From Cercis canadensis (taxonomy: Eukaryota > Streptophyta > Magnoliopsida > Fabales > Fabaceae): a stretch of DNA of 64,000 bases. The translations under genes were made by a program, and so were the position numbers. Below are positions 10,744 to 21,685 of this stretch, in pieces. The stretch's first letter is position 1. Each line of letters opens with the position of its first letter. The notes beneath the pieces are model-generated. The model worked only from the letters and a program-made list of their open reading frames with translations, was not told the DNA's origin and did no database searches. The DNA is taken from NCBI GenBank assembly GCA_003255065.1, contig QAOA01002583.1, forward strand, positions 1 through 64,000, read 5' to 3'.

Positions 10744-11035
10744 TCCCATGGATTAGCATTCTATTTTTCACATTGATGTAATTGATGATTCGGGTGAGGA
10801 TGTCTACCGTCATTTGTGTGCTGATTTACCTGATTTGGCTGGTTTTGATGATTCTATTCAGTGCCAATCTTGTACTGATTGTGACGGTGATTTTGTCTGT
10901 GTTATTTGTGCTGAGATCTCTACCTTCTTACGTGATGATGACTCTGGTTCCCCAGAGCTGGCAGTAGCTACTGTTCATGAGGAGATTTAGTCTGCAAAGA
11001 TTGGAATTCAGCCACCTAGATTACTGCTCTCTGTC
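10744..11035 (+). other. Athila protease-RT spacer (decayed coding)
   Basis: In the RT frame this reads an acidic, low-conservation linker (IDDSGEDVYRHL, then a Cys-rich stretch) ending in a stop near 10988. No catalytic motif is expected here. Confidence 0.6.
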
Positions 11036-12052
11036 GTGCAGCCACCCAAGCTAGAGTTGAAGCCTCTACCTAAGCATCTGAAGTATGCGTATTTGGCATC
11101 TGCAGAGCAGCTTCCTGTAATTGTGGCTAACAATTTACTTCCAGAGCAAGAGGAAAGATTGCTACTGATTCTGCGAGAGCACAAGCAAGCTATTGGCTGG
11201 ACATTAGCAGATATTCCTGGCATTAGTCTGTCTACATGCATGCATCGCATATTACTTGAAGATGACGCTAAACCAGTGTGGCAACCCCAGAGGTGATTAA
11301 ACCCTCTCATTCTGGACATGGTAAAGAATGAGGTGACCAAGCTTCTGCAAGCTGGCATCATTTACCCTAAATCTGACAGCACTTGGGTGAGCCTAGTGCA
11401 GGTCATCCCAAAGAAATCCGGTGTTACAGTGGTGACCAACTAGAACAACGAGCTGCTACCTACCCGAGTGCAGAACAGCTGGTGGGTCTGCATTGATTAT
11501 AGGAGGCTAAATCAAGCCACAAGGAAGGATAATTACCCCCTGCCATTAATCGATCAAATGCTAGAGCGGTTAGCTAGGAAATCGCATTACTGCTTCCTGG
11601 ATGGCTACACTGGATACTTCCAGATTCATATTGCACCGAAGGATCAAGAGAAGACCACCTTTACATGTCCCTTCGACATGTTTGCTTACCGGCGGATGCC
11701 TTTCGGCCTTTGCAACACCCCTGGTACCTTCCAGCGGTGCATGGTGAGTATATTCTCTGACTTTTTAGAGGAGTGTGTGGAGGTGTTTATGGACGATTTT
11801 ACTGTTTATGGTTCTTCTTTTGATGCATGTCTGAATAGTCTAGCTAGAGTGTTGCATCGCTGCATTGAAACTAACCTTGTTTTAAATTTTGAAAAATGTC
11901 ATTTCATGGTAGAGCAGGGTATAATTTTAGGCCATGTAGTGTCTAGGAAGGGAGTTGAGGTAGATCCTACTAAAATTGATGTCATTACTGCTTTATCTTA
12001 CCCCACATGCGTGCGGGAAGTTCGGTCATTTCTTGGACATGCAGGTTTCTAA
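11036..12052 (+). pseudogene. Athila reverse transcriptase (decayed)
   Basis: This is the RNA-dependent DNA polymerase domain, which copies element RNA. The approach region (11036-11296, LPKHLKYAYLA) is open. Stops follow near 11294 and 11441. The long open stretch 11468-12052 (194 codons) then holds the core. Motifs in order are CIDYRRLNQATRKDNYPLP, CFLDGYTGYFQI (first catalytic Asp), RRMPFGLCNTPGTFQRCM, and VFMDDF with the paired catalytic Asp at residues 109-110 of that stretch. Next comes ILGHVVSRKGVEVDPTKID. The active-site residues are intact and the first position is Phe (FMDD), as is usual in Athila. It ends at a stop within the conserved GFYRRFI-type block (Tyr lost to TAA). The domain is readable but interrupted. 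Confidence 0.93.
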
Positions 12053-12115
12053 CGGCGGTTTATCAGAGACTTCAGTAAGATAGTCATTCCGCTGTCCAGC
12101 CTTCTGCAGAAAGAC

Positions 12116-12631
12116 GTGGAGTTTCTGTTTGATCATAAGTGCAAAGAAGCTTTCAACCGCCTGAAGATAGCTCTCACCAGTACCCCTGTCATTCAGCCAC
12201 CTGATTGGACACTCCCGTTCGAGCTGATGTGCGACACTTCAAACTATGCCTTGGGAGCTGTCTTGGTGCAGCGAGTGGCCAAAGTTTCCTATGTGGTTTA
12301 CTATGCTTCAAGAACTCTAGATGCTGCTCAAGCAAACTACACAACCACCGAAAAAGAACTTTTATCTATTGTTTTTGCATTAGATAAATTCAGGTCTTAT
12401 TTGATTGATTCTAAGGTTATGGTATTTTCAGATCATATAGCTCTAAAGTATCTTTTGAAGAAACCAGATGCCAAGCCACGACTGATTAGATGGATGTTGA
12501 TGCTCCAAGAGTTTGATGTGGAGATCCAAGACAAAAGTGGAGCAGAGAACCTGGTTGCTGACCACCTGAGTCGCATCGAGCTCCTGATCCACTGCCCATT
12601 CAGGATTCTTTTCCTGACGGGTAGCTATTAG
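12116..12631 (+). pseudogene. Athila RNase H (decayed)
   Basis: RNase H removes the RNA strand during cDNA synthesis. In the same frame as RT, an open stretch of 171 codons begins in the RT connection. It shows [14 protein letters not shown] (catalytic Asp), [20 protein letters not shown] (catalytic Glu), [13 protein letters not shown] (Asp) and ADHLSRIE (final Asp). All acidic residues of the active site are recognisable. After ADHLSR the frame runs into divergent sequence and a stop at 12631, close to a frameshift before integrase. Confidence 0.92.
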
Positions 12632-12750
12632 GGCTGCATGGTGAGTTTCCATGTTATGCAGATCTTGTGAATTATCTAGCTGCCCATGTTGTGCCCTCAC
12701 ACCTCACACGTACATAAATAGACAAGTTAAAGAGTGAGACAAAATATTAT

Positions 12751-13946
12751 GTGTGGGATGATCCCTATCTCTGGAAATTTTGTAGTGATCAAATAATTAG
12801 GAGATGTGTGCCTGATAATGAGTTTCAGTCTGTTCTTAGCTTTTGTCATACCTTTGCATGTGGTGGATATTTTGGTCCTCAACGTACGGCTAGGAAAGTC
12901 TTAGACTCGGATTGTATTGGGTCACTTTATTTAGGGATGCACACATATTTTGTAAATCTTATGAACAATGTCAGAGAATCGGGAATATTTCCAATAGGCA
13001 TGAGATGCCCCAGCAGCCTTTGCTATTTTGTGAGATTTTTTATGTCTGGGGTATTGACTTTATGGGGCCTTTTCTTGTTTCTTTCAGTTTTGTTTACATC
13101 TTACTCGCTGTTGATTATGTGTCTAAGTGGGTGGAGGCGAAAGCCATTCGTACTGATGATTCTAAAGTTGTTGTAGATTTTGTTAGATTAAACATTTTCT
13201 GCAGATTTGACATTCTTAGGGCCATCATCAGTGATCAGGGTTCACATTTCTGCAACCGGAGCATGGAGGCTTTAATGAAGAAATATGGGGTCATGCATAA
13301 GGTTTCTACTCCTTACCACCCTCAGACCAATGGGCAAGCTGAAGTCTCCAACAGGGAAATCAAGCGTATCTTGGAGAAGATTGTCCAACCTAATAGGAAG
13401 GACTGGAGTTTGCGACTTGAGGATGTTTTGTGGGCATACCGGACTGCTTTCAAGACACCTATTGGTATGTCTCCCTACCGGATAGTTTTTGGCAAAGCAT
13501 GCCACCTTCCAGTGGAGCTTGAGCACAAGGCTTATTGGGCGGTCAAGCAGTGCAACCTTGATTTGAGCCAAGCCGGATCCCAGAGAAAGCTTCACCTCCA
13601 AGAGCTTGAGGAGCTTCATTTGGATGCTTATGAGAGCTCTTGCATCTACAAGGAAAAGACCAAGAGGTTTCATGATAACATGGTGTTGAGAAAGGAGTTC
13701 TCTATTGGCCAGAAAGTTCTCTTGTATAACTCCTGCCTAAAGCTCATGCCCGGCAAGCTCTGCTCTCAGTAGCTTGGTCCGTTTGTTGTCACCAAGGATT
13801 TTCCTTATGGTGCAGTCGAGATAGAGAGTGAGTCCACCAGCAAGACTTTCAAGGTGAATGGGCATCGCCTCAAGCCATTCCATGAGGGAGCTAAAAAGGA
13901 TATAGTAGAGGAGGTCCACTTGCACGATGCAATTTACCTCACCTGA
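12751..13946 (+). pseudogene. Athila integrase (decayed, frameshifted)
   Basis: Integrase inserts element cDNA into the chromosome. The N-terminal zinc-binding part is read in one frame (12751 to about 12900) and the catalytic core in another (12912-13946), so there is a frameshift near 12900-12912. The zinc site is damaged: the second His is Tyr (ACGGYFG) and the first Cys of the pair is Tyr ([11 protein letters not shown]). The core keeps [10 protein letters not shown] (Asp), [11 protein letters not shown] (Asp) and [18 protein letters not shown] (Glu), a complete D,D,E triad. Then comes the lineage-typical [16 protein letters not shown] and the C-terminal domain. An in-frame TAG at 13770-13772 replaces what should be an Arg/Trp-containing segment before LGPFVVT. 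The frame ends at TGA 13944-13946. Confidence 0.92.
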
Positions 13947-15440
13947 TCAGGATATTTCTTCTCTCTTTTATTTTACTTGTCCTTATCTGCTTGATGTTAA
14001 TTGTCATATGTTGCTACTTTCTGAAGTTTTTACATTGAGGATAATGTAAAATTTAAGTGTGAGGGAGGGATTTCTGTGTAGTTTAGTTGCTTTATTGTTT
14101 TGCTGTTTAGTTGATTAATTTTTTGTTTACTTTACTATTTCTGTTAATTTTCTGTTTCTGTTTTAATTTTCTACTTTGTGTCACTTTGCTGTTTTCTGTT
14201 TGTTGTTCTTGTTGTTTATTCTATTTTTGTTGTCATTTGGCTGTTTAATTACCTTCCAATGATGTATTAGGATGTGAAATTTATGAAGTTGTAAGTTGAA
14301 GTAATTGCGATTCAAGGTTCATAGCATGATTGAATATTTTGTTTTCCTTCCTTAATTTTACATGCTTGGTTTTGGATGTTGGATTAGTGATTAAAGTTTG
14401 ATAGATGCATGCCTTGTGAGATTTTGAGCCTTTTAATGGATGGATTCAACATTTGTGCCATTCTTTTCTTTCTAGTGTGATTTTTACTCATAGATTTTGA
14501 TCACTCTAGAACTTGCTTTGATTCTTTTTAAAGCTGCATTTTCACTTGCATACATGAACATGATTGAGGCATTCTTTCTTGATTTAGCTACTTTGCCAAA
14601 TAGCCAACCTTGTATTATTTTCCTTTGATTACCCCCTTAAGCCTATTTGCCTATCTTTGGTCTTAGCTCATTATGATGTACCTATGTGAAAAAATCACGT
14701 TGTTACCTTACCTGAGGGAATGGGAGAGCATTGATTCATTGTCTTGGAGGAGCTCTTATGCTTGTGGGTAATTAATAATGCAAGTGTAGAGGTAGTGAAA
14801 ATTATTGTGCAATGTACAAAAAAAAAAAAAAAAAAAAAGAGCCAATTGGAAAATCGGAATTGTGAAAAAGGAAAGGAAAAGGAAGGAATATGTGAAAAAA
14901 AAAAAAAAAGAGTATGCTTTACATATTTAGAAATTGGGAAAAGTTTTATGCTTGTTAATTGAATTCCTCCTCAATGCTATTTTATTCGCTTAGGGTTCTT
15001 AGCTTGTCATATCTATATTATTCCTACCCTTCACCTTGGCCCTATTACAACCTTGAATAAAATCCTCTTGATTTGTGTATGCATTTGTTTGATTAGTGGA
15101 AAAGTAGAAGATAAGCAAGCCTATGGTAGTGCATTTCTTCATGAGTTTCATTGAGTGAAACACTTACTTTCTAAACACTTGAGAGATTAAGAGTATATCT
15201 TGTGAAAATCTATCATTCTTGACTCATGTTTTTCAATTGAAGTTGCCTTAATTGTAGATTTTGGATGTGAAAAAATTTTATTTTATGAATGCTGTGACTT
15301 CCTTGAATTTTTAAGTGCTCTTCTTATTTTTGAACTTATGCAATTCTTGAATATCATTGTGAGTTTTTGAGTTGGTTTGTTTGTTTTTCCTCGTTTCTTA
15401 GTTTTGGAATTCTAGTTTGCCCGAGACGTGCAAAAACTAA
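13947..15440 (+). other. Athila 3' non-coding region; no env-like ORF
   Basis: This is 1.5 kb of T-rich then mixed sequence after pol. Two A tracts lie at about 14819-14838 and 14896-14909, in a purine-rich stretch. Many Athila elements have an envelope-like ORF here. I see no open frame, signal peptide or transmembrane segment that would support one. Confidence 0.75.
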
Positions 15441-15453
15441 GTGTGGGGGAATT
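15441..15453 (+). promoter_or_regulatory. Polypurine tract of the Athila element
   Basis: gtgtgggggaatt lies immediately before the 3' LTR. It has the position and composition of the Athila plus-strand primer. Confidence 0.85.
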
Positions 15454-16878
15454 TGGTGAACAGACTTTTTATACAATAGTTAACCTTCATATTTAGCTTC
15501 TTAAACTTCTTTTGGGCCTATTTGATTGGGCTTGGCCCTCGTTTCATGAGTTTGGATCAAGTTGTGCCTAATTGCATTTTTCAGTAATACTGAGCATTTT
15601 ATGTTGTCTCTGTGTTTCATGCATATCTTTAGTTCTGTATGTCTACAACTTTCAGCATACCTTGTAGGAAAGCTGAGAGAATTATCTACAACTTTTATTC
15701 AGGGCTCCAAAGCCAATTCGAAAGTCCAGAAGGTTATATGCAGCCTGGAAGCCAGAGAAGACATGTTGTCACAGGATCCTGACCCACATGCAGTGTTTGG
15801 ACTATAACTTGAGATTTAGGTGTCGTATGGACTTAAAATTGTCCCATTGGAAAGCTAACACACAGATCTTCAATTGTGATGAAGATCGGTTCACCAGATT
15901 GTATATTTTAGATTGTCTTATTTCCTATCGAAGTTGGCTGATGGTTCCAAAAACCTATTGGCACTTAAATGGGCCTAACTTCTTCATGACAAGTCCAATT
16001 GAGGCCAAACCAAAGCCCAATGAAAGCTAAGGCCCATGGGAACAAGTGTGCCATAAGGGCAGTTCGGGTGTGCATATATTTTTGGAGGTCTATATCTTCA
16101 AAAAGAGGCAGCCAAAAATTGTATTAGACACTTAGGATATTTTTAGACAGCTTTTCTTGTTTTCTTAGTTTCTAAGTTTTCTCTCTAGATATTTTGTAAA
16201 CTTAGTTCCTCTTGTTCATGGAGGGCTGAATACTTAAATCAATCCAGGTTTTGGTTCTGATTATTAATTCTGAGATTATGCTTTGATTGTTATTCATTTA
16301 GTGGTTAATCTATTTCTTTGCTTCCTTTGAAATATTCTGTTTGAATTGCTTAAATTCGGATTTGGATTTTCATGTGTTGATTGCTTAATTACATGTGATA
16401 AAAGAGCAAATTAAAGGTTGATTAATGTTTCTAAGCTTTTGGACGGATTAATTGCCCTTGGCTAGATTCGGGACTTAGGTTAAACTGGATTTGAATGAGT
16501 GCTTAATTCATTTAGACTTAGTTGATATGAATTCTGGTTGCTTAACCAATGGATATCCATAGAGCACTGAGAGGCTTCTTGATGTGTTTTAAAGGTCAAG
16601 AACTAGGTTAATAATTGAATGGATTCTCTGAAATCAAAGATGGATTAAAATCAGAATCAGTTAGACTTGGATTGGTTGTTTTCCTTAAGGTTTACCACTT
16701 TTAATCAATTTCTGTTAATCACTTCTGCAAAACAAACTCCCCTGTTTACATGTTCCTAAATCTGATTCACTACTTAGAGTAAACCCTTGGTTCGACTTAG
16801 GGTTGCCTTATGCTACAAGTAGCTTTGGTAAACCGTCCTTAAACTTTCACTAATTTGAGTAGCCTCGGCAACTCATCA
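15454..16878 (+). repeat. 3' LTR of the Athila element
   Basis: This 1425-bp LTR begins TGGTGAACAG and ends CAACTCATCA, and matches the 5' LTR from end to end. It is followed at once by the target duplication CTTGT and then by sequence continuous with copy B from 29075. Confidence 0.95.
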
Positions 16879-16883
16879 CTTGT
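16879..16883 (+). repeat. Athila target-site duplication, right (CTTGT)
   Basis: Right-hand partner of 5825-5829. It is identical to the empty site at 29075-29079. Confidence 0.9.
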
Positions 16884-17260
16884 TAGGAGTTGTGTGTGAA
16901 TAAGGAGAGAAATAAACTTGCTTTGCTTGTTCAGTTAAGATGAATGAGTCATCCCCCTTGTATGTTCTACTTGAGTTTACCTCCACAAATCCATATTTCG
17001 GATAACTCTTTGTCCCCCAAGATGAAGGATCATACCATTTACAATTAAATAGTACCAATGGATAACCAGGTGAACCGGTATATAAAATCTCAATGATTTC
17101 TTGTAGTTCCCCATAATAGGAGGAATACTATTTGACAAATGAATGAAATTAAATTGTAGCATTCTCATTTTCTCCATTTCAAATTTCTTAGAAATTCTCA
17201 AATAATTCATCATCTATGAACATCGAATGAATACCAACAAAGGGGCATATTTGTTTGCCT
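16879..17260 (-). pseudogene. CACTA transposase remnant with DUF4216-type domain, copy A
   Basis: The minus strand reads the DUF4216 region found downstream of the transposase domain in plant En/Spm elements. It includes YYLIVNGMI in one frame and VLFNCKWYDPSS, YGFVEVN and DDSFILTEQAKQVYFS in the next. At least one frameshift lies near 17050-17100 between these parts. The Athila insertion creates a stop just after HTTPNK and separates this part from the tail at 5528-5829. Upstream (higher coordinates) the gene ends at the array boundary near 17275, so the catalytic transposase domain is absent. The duplicate in copy B (29076-29460) has the same break. Confidence 0.75.
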
Positions 17261-17275
17261 AAAAAAAGAGGTAAG

Positions 17276-20200
17276 CCTGGGGTTTAAGATTTAGGGTGTA
17301 GGGTGTAAGGTTTAGGAATACACAACTAGGTTTTAAGATTACATGAAGGGTTTATAGTTTAGAGCTTAGGATCTATGGTGTAAGTTTAGGGTTTAATGTA
17401 TATGTTTTATGATTTAAGGTTACAAAGTCATGAGTTTAGGGTATAGGATCTAGGGTTTAGGGTTAACCATTTAGGGTTCAAGTTAAGGGTAGACTTTTAG
17501 GGTTTAGGGTTGAGGGTGTAACATTTAGTTTTTAGAGTTTTGGGTTTAAGGTTAAAAGATAATGGTTTAGGATCTAGTATTTAGGGTTTAGGGTCTAAGG
17601 TTTGGCATTTAGGGTTTAAGATTTAAGATTTAGTATCTAGGGCATAAGGTCTACAATTTAGTGTTTAGGGTCAAGGGCAAGGCTCTAGGGTTTAGGTATT
17701 AAGGATAAAGATCTATGGCTTAGGATTAAGTTAAAGATTTAGGGTTTATAATTTAGGATTTAAGATCTATGATTTAGGGTTTAGGGATTAGTATTTATTG
17801 TTTAGGATTTAGGGGTATGGATAATGAGTTTAGGGTATAGGGTCTAGGGTTAAACATATAGGGTTTAGGTTAAGGGTCTAGGATTTTTGGTTTAGGATCT
17901 AAGTTTCAAGTTTGAGGGTCAAGGGTTTAAGGTTTAGAATTTAGTGTCTAAGGAATAGGTTTTAGGGTCTAGGGTCAAGGGTCAAGGGTTTAAGGTTTGG
18001 AATCTGGGGTCTAGGATTTAGGGTTTAGGTTTTAGGTTTTAAGGTATAAGGTTTAGGGTCTATAGTTTATCATTTAGGGTTTAGGGATATGACTCTAGGG
18101 TTTAGGATTTAGGTGTTAAGGATAAGTATCTACGGTTAAGCTTAAAGGTCTAGGGTTTATGGTTATGGTTCTATGATATAGGGTTTGGAGATTAGGGTTA
18201 AGCATATAGGGTTCAGGTTATGGGTCGGGTTTATGTTTAGCTAGTAAGTCTCTATGTTTTAGGGTATATGGTTTAGAGTTTATTATTTAGGGTTTAGAGT
18301 TAGGGCTTAAAGGGTTAGGGTATAGGGATTATGGTTAAGCATCTCAAGTTGAGGTTAAAAGTCTAAGGTATAAGGTTTAGGGATTAGCGTTAAGTATCTA
18401 TGGTTTAGGATTCGGTTAAAGGTTTATGGTATATGGTTTAGTTTTTAGGGTGTATGACTTATGGTTTAGGCATTAGTGTCTAGTGTTTAGGATTTAGTGT
18501 TATGGGTATTGAATTTAGGGTATAAGGTCTAGTTTAAGCATACAGGGTTTAGGTTAGCGATCTAGGGTTTTAAGTTTAGAATCTAGGTTTCAAGACTGAG
18601 GGTTTAGGGTTGAGGTTTTGTATTTAAGGTTTAAGATTTAGTGTTTAGGGATTAGGGTTTAGGGTCTATGGTCTAAGGTTTAAGGTTTATGGTCTATGGT
18701 TTTTTGTTTAAGGTCTACGATCTAGGATTTAGGGTGTAGTATCAAGAGTTTAGGTTATAGGGTCTAGAGTTTAGGCTTGAGGGTATACAATTTATAATTT
18801 ACATTTTAAGGTGAAGGCTCTAGGATTTAAGGTTTAAAGTTAAGCATCTATGGTTGAGCTTAAGAAGCTAGGGTCTAGGATTTTGGATGTAGGGTTTAGG
18901 GTGTTTAGAGTTTAGGATTTAATGGTTTGGTTGTAAGGTTTAGGTATTAAGGATAAAGTATCTAGGGTTAAGGGTTAAGCATCTAGAGTTTTAGTTAAGG
19001 GTCTAGGGTTTGGATTTGGGGTTATTGCTCTAGGGTTTACAATTTTGGGTTTAGAGTTTATTGGTTAGGGTTTAAGGTTATGGCCCAAGGGTTTAGAGTT
19101 TAGAGTTTAGGGATTAAGGTTGAGGTTAAGGGTCTAGGGTTTAGGATTTAAGGTATAAGGTTTATGGTTAAGGCTTTAGGATTTAGAATTAAGGATTAAG
19201 GTTAAGCATTTAGAGTTTAGGTTAAGGGTGTAGGGTTAAGGGTTTAAAATTTAAGGTTAATGGTCTAGGGTCTATGGATTGAGGTTAAACCTATAAGGTT
19301 TAGGTATTAGGGTTAAGGATCTAGGATTAGGTTTTGGTTAAGTGTTTAGGATTTAGGGTCTATGCATTATGATTTAGGGTTATGAGTTATTGAGTTTCAT
19401 GTATAGGGTATGGAATTAAGGGTTTAGCATCTAGGATTTAGGTTAACAATATAGGGATTTTGGTTTAAGGTTCAGTGTTAAAGGTTTAGGCGTGTGGTTT
19501 TTAAGGTTAAGGGTCAATGGTTTAAGGTTAATGGTCAAGAGTTTTGGTAAGGTCTAGGGTTAAGGGCGTAGGGTTTAGAATTTTGTATGTATAGTTTAGG
19601 ATATCAGGCCTAGGGTTACGGGTCAAGGGTTTAAGAATAAAGGTTTGAAATTTAAGGTTTAGTATCTACAATTAATAAGGATTAAGCATTTAGAATTTAA
19701 TGTTTAGGGTTTATAATTTATTTAGGATTTAGAAGCTAGGGTTAAGGGTCTAGTGTTTAAGGTTGATGGTTAAGTGTTAAGCATTTTGAGTTTAGCTTAA
19801 TCATCTAGGGTTTAGGTTCAAGGGTTTAAGGTTTTGTGTTTGAGGTTAAGGGTCAAAGGTTTAGGGTTAACTATCCATAATTTAGCATTTAGTGTCTAGG
19901 GTTTAGTGTCTAGGATTTAGTTTAAGGGGGTTTAGCATTGATGATTTAGAAGCTAGGGTTAAGGGTCTAGTGTTTATGGTTGACGGTTAAGTGTTAAGCA
20001 TTTTGAGTTTAGCTTAATCATCTAGGGTTTAGGTTCAAGGGTTTAAGGTTTTGTGTTTGAGGTTAAGGGTCAAAGGTTGAGGGTTAACTATCCACAATTT
20101 AGCATTTAATGTCTAGGGTTTAGTTTCTAGGATTTAGTTTAAGGGGGTTTAACATTTATGATTTAGTGTTTAAGGATTAGGTTTAAGAATATAAGATTGA

Positions 20201-20842
20201 GGTTAAGGGTCTAGGGTTTAAAGTTAAGGGTTAAGGGCTTCGAGTTTAAGGTTTAATGTCTAGGGTTTAGGTTTTAAGGCCTAGATTTTAGGGTATAGGG
20301 ATTAAGGTTTATGGTTAAGGCTCTAGGGTTTAGGATTTACGATCCTTGGCTTAGGGTCTAAGGTTTAGCATTTATAGTTTAAGATTTATAGTTTAGTGTT
20401 ATGACTTTAGGGTTCAAGATTTAAAGTTTTGGGACTAAGGTTAAGCATCTAGGGTTGAGGTTAAAGGTCTAGGCTAGGGTTTTTGGTGTAGCGCTAAGCA
20501 TCTAGGGTTTAAGGATAACGGTTAAGGGTCTAGGATTTAGGGATTATGTATTATGATTTATGGTTTAAGATTTAGAGTTTAGTGTTTAGGGTTTAGTATT
20601 TAAGGTTAAAGATTATGAGTTTAAGGTATAGGATATAAGATTTAGGGTTAAGCGTATATGATTTAGGTGAAAAGTCTACAATTTCGGCTTAAAGAGGTAG
20701 GGTTTAGAATTAAAGGTCAAGGATTTGGGGGTTCGTGTCTAAGTTTAAGATTTAAGGTCTATGGTTTAGGATATAGTGTCTAGAGTATAGTGCATATGGT
20801 TTACGGTTTAGTGTTTAGAGATTAGGGTTTAAGATTAAGGTC
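17276..20842 (+). repeat. Degenerate TTTAGGG-type array, copy A block 1
   Basis: The sequence is built almost wholly from TTTAGGG and near variants (TCTAGGG, TTTAAGG, TTTAGGT, GTTAAGG, AAGCATCTAGGG), with the G-rich strand on + throughout. A recurring longer phrase is ttaagcatctag, then a TTTAGG-type heptamer, then ttaagggtctaggg. A 218-bp tandem duplication occurs at about 19731-19948 and 19949-20166; copy B has it once. It has no open frames of note, because TAG and TAA occur in nearly every repeat. Confidence 0.95.
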
Positions 20843-21150
20843 AAAGTGATAGCTAGAATCACATCGTGGAATCAAATTGAAAGCACATGTTTTGAAATAC
20901 AACTACAAAATATAATTTTTGAAAATTAACTTTGATCTCCTTTTGATTGGCTAAAAGCCCAATCAACATTGGTAATTTGCAAAAGGTCAGTTCCGTTCAA
21001 GGCCTTTATTGAATTTTGAGAATTATCAAAATTCTCATATTCAATTAGTGCATAACCTTAAAATCAAATAATTATAGTAATTACTTTAACATCAATCAAA
21101 ATATTTATATGATAAAGTTACTAATAAAGCCTGAACTATCTAAAATTTCA
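20843..21150 (+). repeat. Array island, type 1 (copy A)
   Basis: This stretch of about 308 bp is not made of TTTAGGG units and interrupts the array. Homologous islands lie at 24720, 33917, 37049, 61750 and 62731. It contains the hairpin TTGATTGG-ctaaaagc-CCAATCAA at 20943-20966 and a shared 3' part (cttaaaatcaaataattata). It has no clear terminal repeats or coding capacity; its class is unknown. Confidence 0.88.
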
Positions 21151-21685
21151 ATTTAGGGTTTAGTGCTAAGCATCTAGGGTTTAAGGTTATGGGTCAATGG
21201 TGTAGAGTTTAGTGTTAAGGGTCTAGGGTTTAGGTATAAGATCAATGGTTTAGGGTAGACATTTTATAAAGTAGGGTTTAAGATTATAGCTCTAAGGTTA
21301 AGCTTAGAAGTCTAGGATTTAGGGTTTAATGTTAAGGCTTAGGGTGTAATGATTAGGATTAAGCATCTAGAGTTTAGGTTAAGGGTCTAGGGTTTAGGTT
21401 TTCGGGTTAACGGTCTATGATTTAAGGTTTAGAGTTTAGAGTTTAAGGTTTAGGATTTAGAATTAGGGTTAAGCATCTATAGTTAACGCTAAGGTTTAAG
21501 GTTTAGGGTCAAGGATCTAGGGTTAAGAATTTAGAGATTATGGTTAAGTATCTAAGGTTTAGGTTAAGATTGTAGGGCCTAAGGTTTAGGATTTAGGGTT
21601 CAAAATTTAAGGTTAGGGGCTAAGGCAATAAGGTTTAGAGATTTAGGTTAAGGGTCCATAGTTTAAGGTCTAAGGATTTAAATTT
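21151..21685 (+). repeat. Degenerate TTTAGGG-type array, copy A block 2
   Basis: Array sequence between island and solo LTR. It aligns with 34231-34748 and with 63043-63560. It ends with AATTT, the target of the solo LTR. Confidence 0.93.

Larger units (their letters stand above)
5830..16878 (+). mobile_element. Athila-lineage Ty3/gypsy LTR retrotransposon, 11.05 kb, non-autonomous by decay
   Basis: The element has a 5' LTR (5830-7260), a tRNA-Asp-type PBS (7266-7282), a leader of about 1.1 kb, gag, protease, reverse transcriptase, RNase H and integrase in gypsy order, a non-coding 3' region, a PPT and a 3' LTR (15454-16878). The terminal bases are TG...CA and the target duplication is 5 bp. 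Athila assignment rests on the DLGAS protease motif, the RT and post-integrase sequence type ([16 protein letters not shown]), the Asp-type PBS and the long 3' non-coding zone. No env-like ORF is visible after pol. Coding regions have numerous stops and at least three frameshifts. By eye the LTRs differ by a few percent, so it is not a recent insertion. It sits inside a CACTA transposase remnant. Confidence 0.95.

Noticed and set aside
10001..13925. Minus-strand and alternate-frame open stretches across gag-pol
   Set aside because: They overlap clear gypsy domains on + and are shadows of them.
14744..14962. Lys-rich open stretch in the Athila 3' region
   Set aside because: It is produced by A tracts and purine-rich sequence, and has no env-like features.
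17090..17112. tttcttgtagttcc as a possible CACTA right terminus
   Set aside because: The end would need to be CTTGTAGTG. This phrase lies in the transposase-associated coding remnant and is continuous on both sides in A and B.
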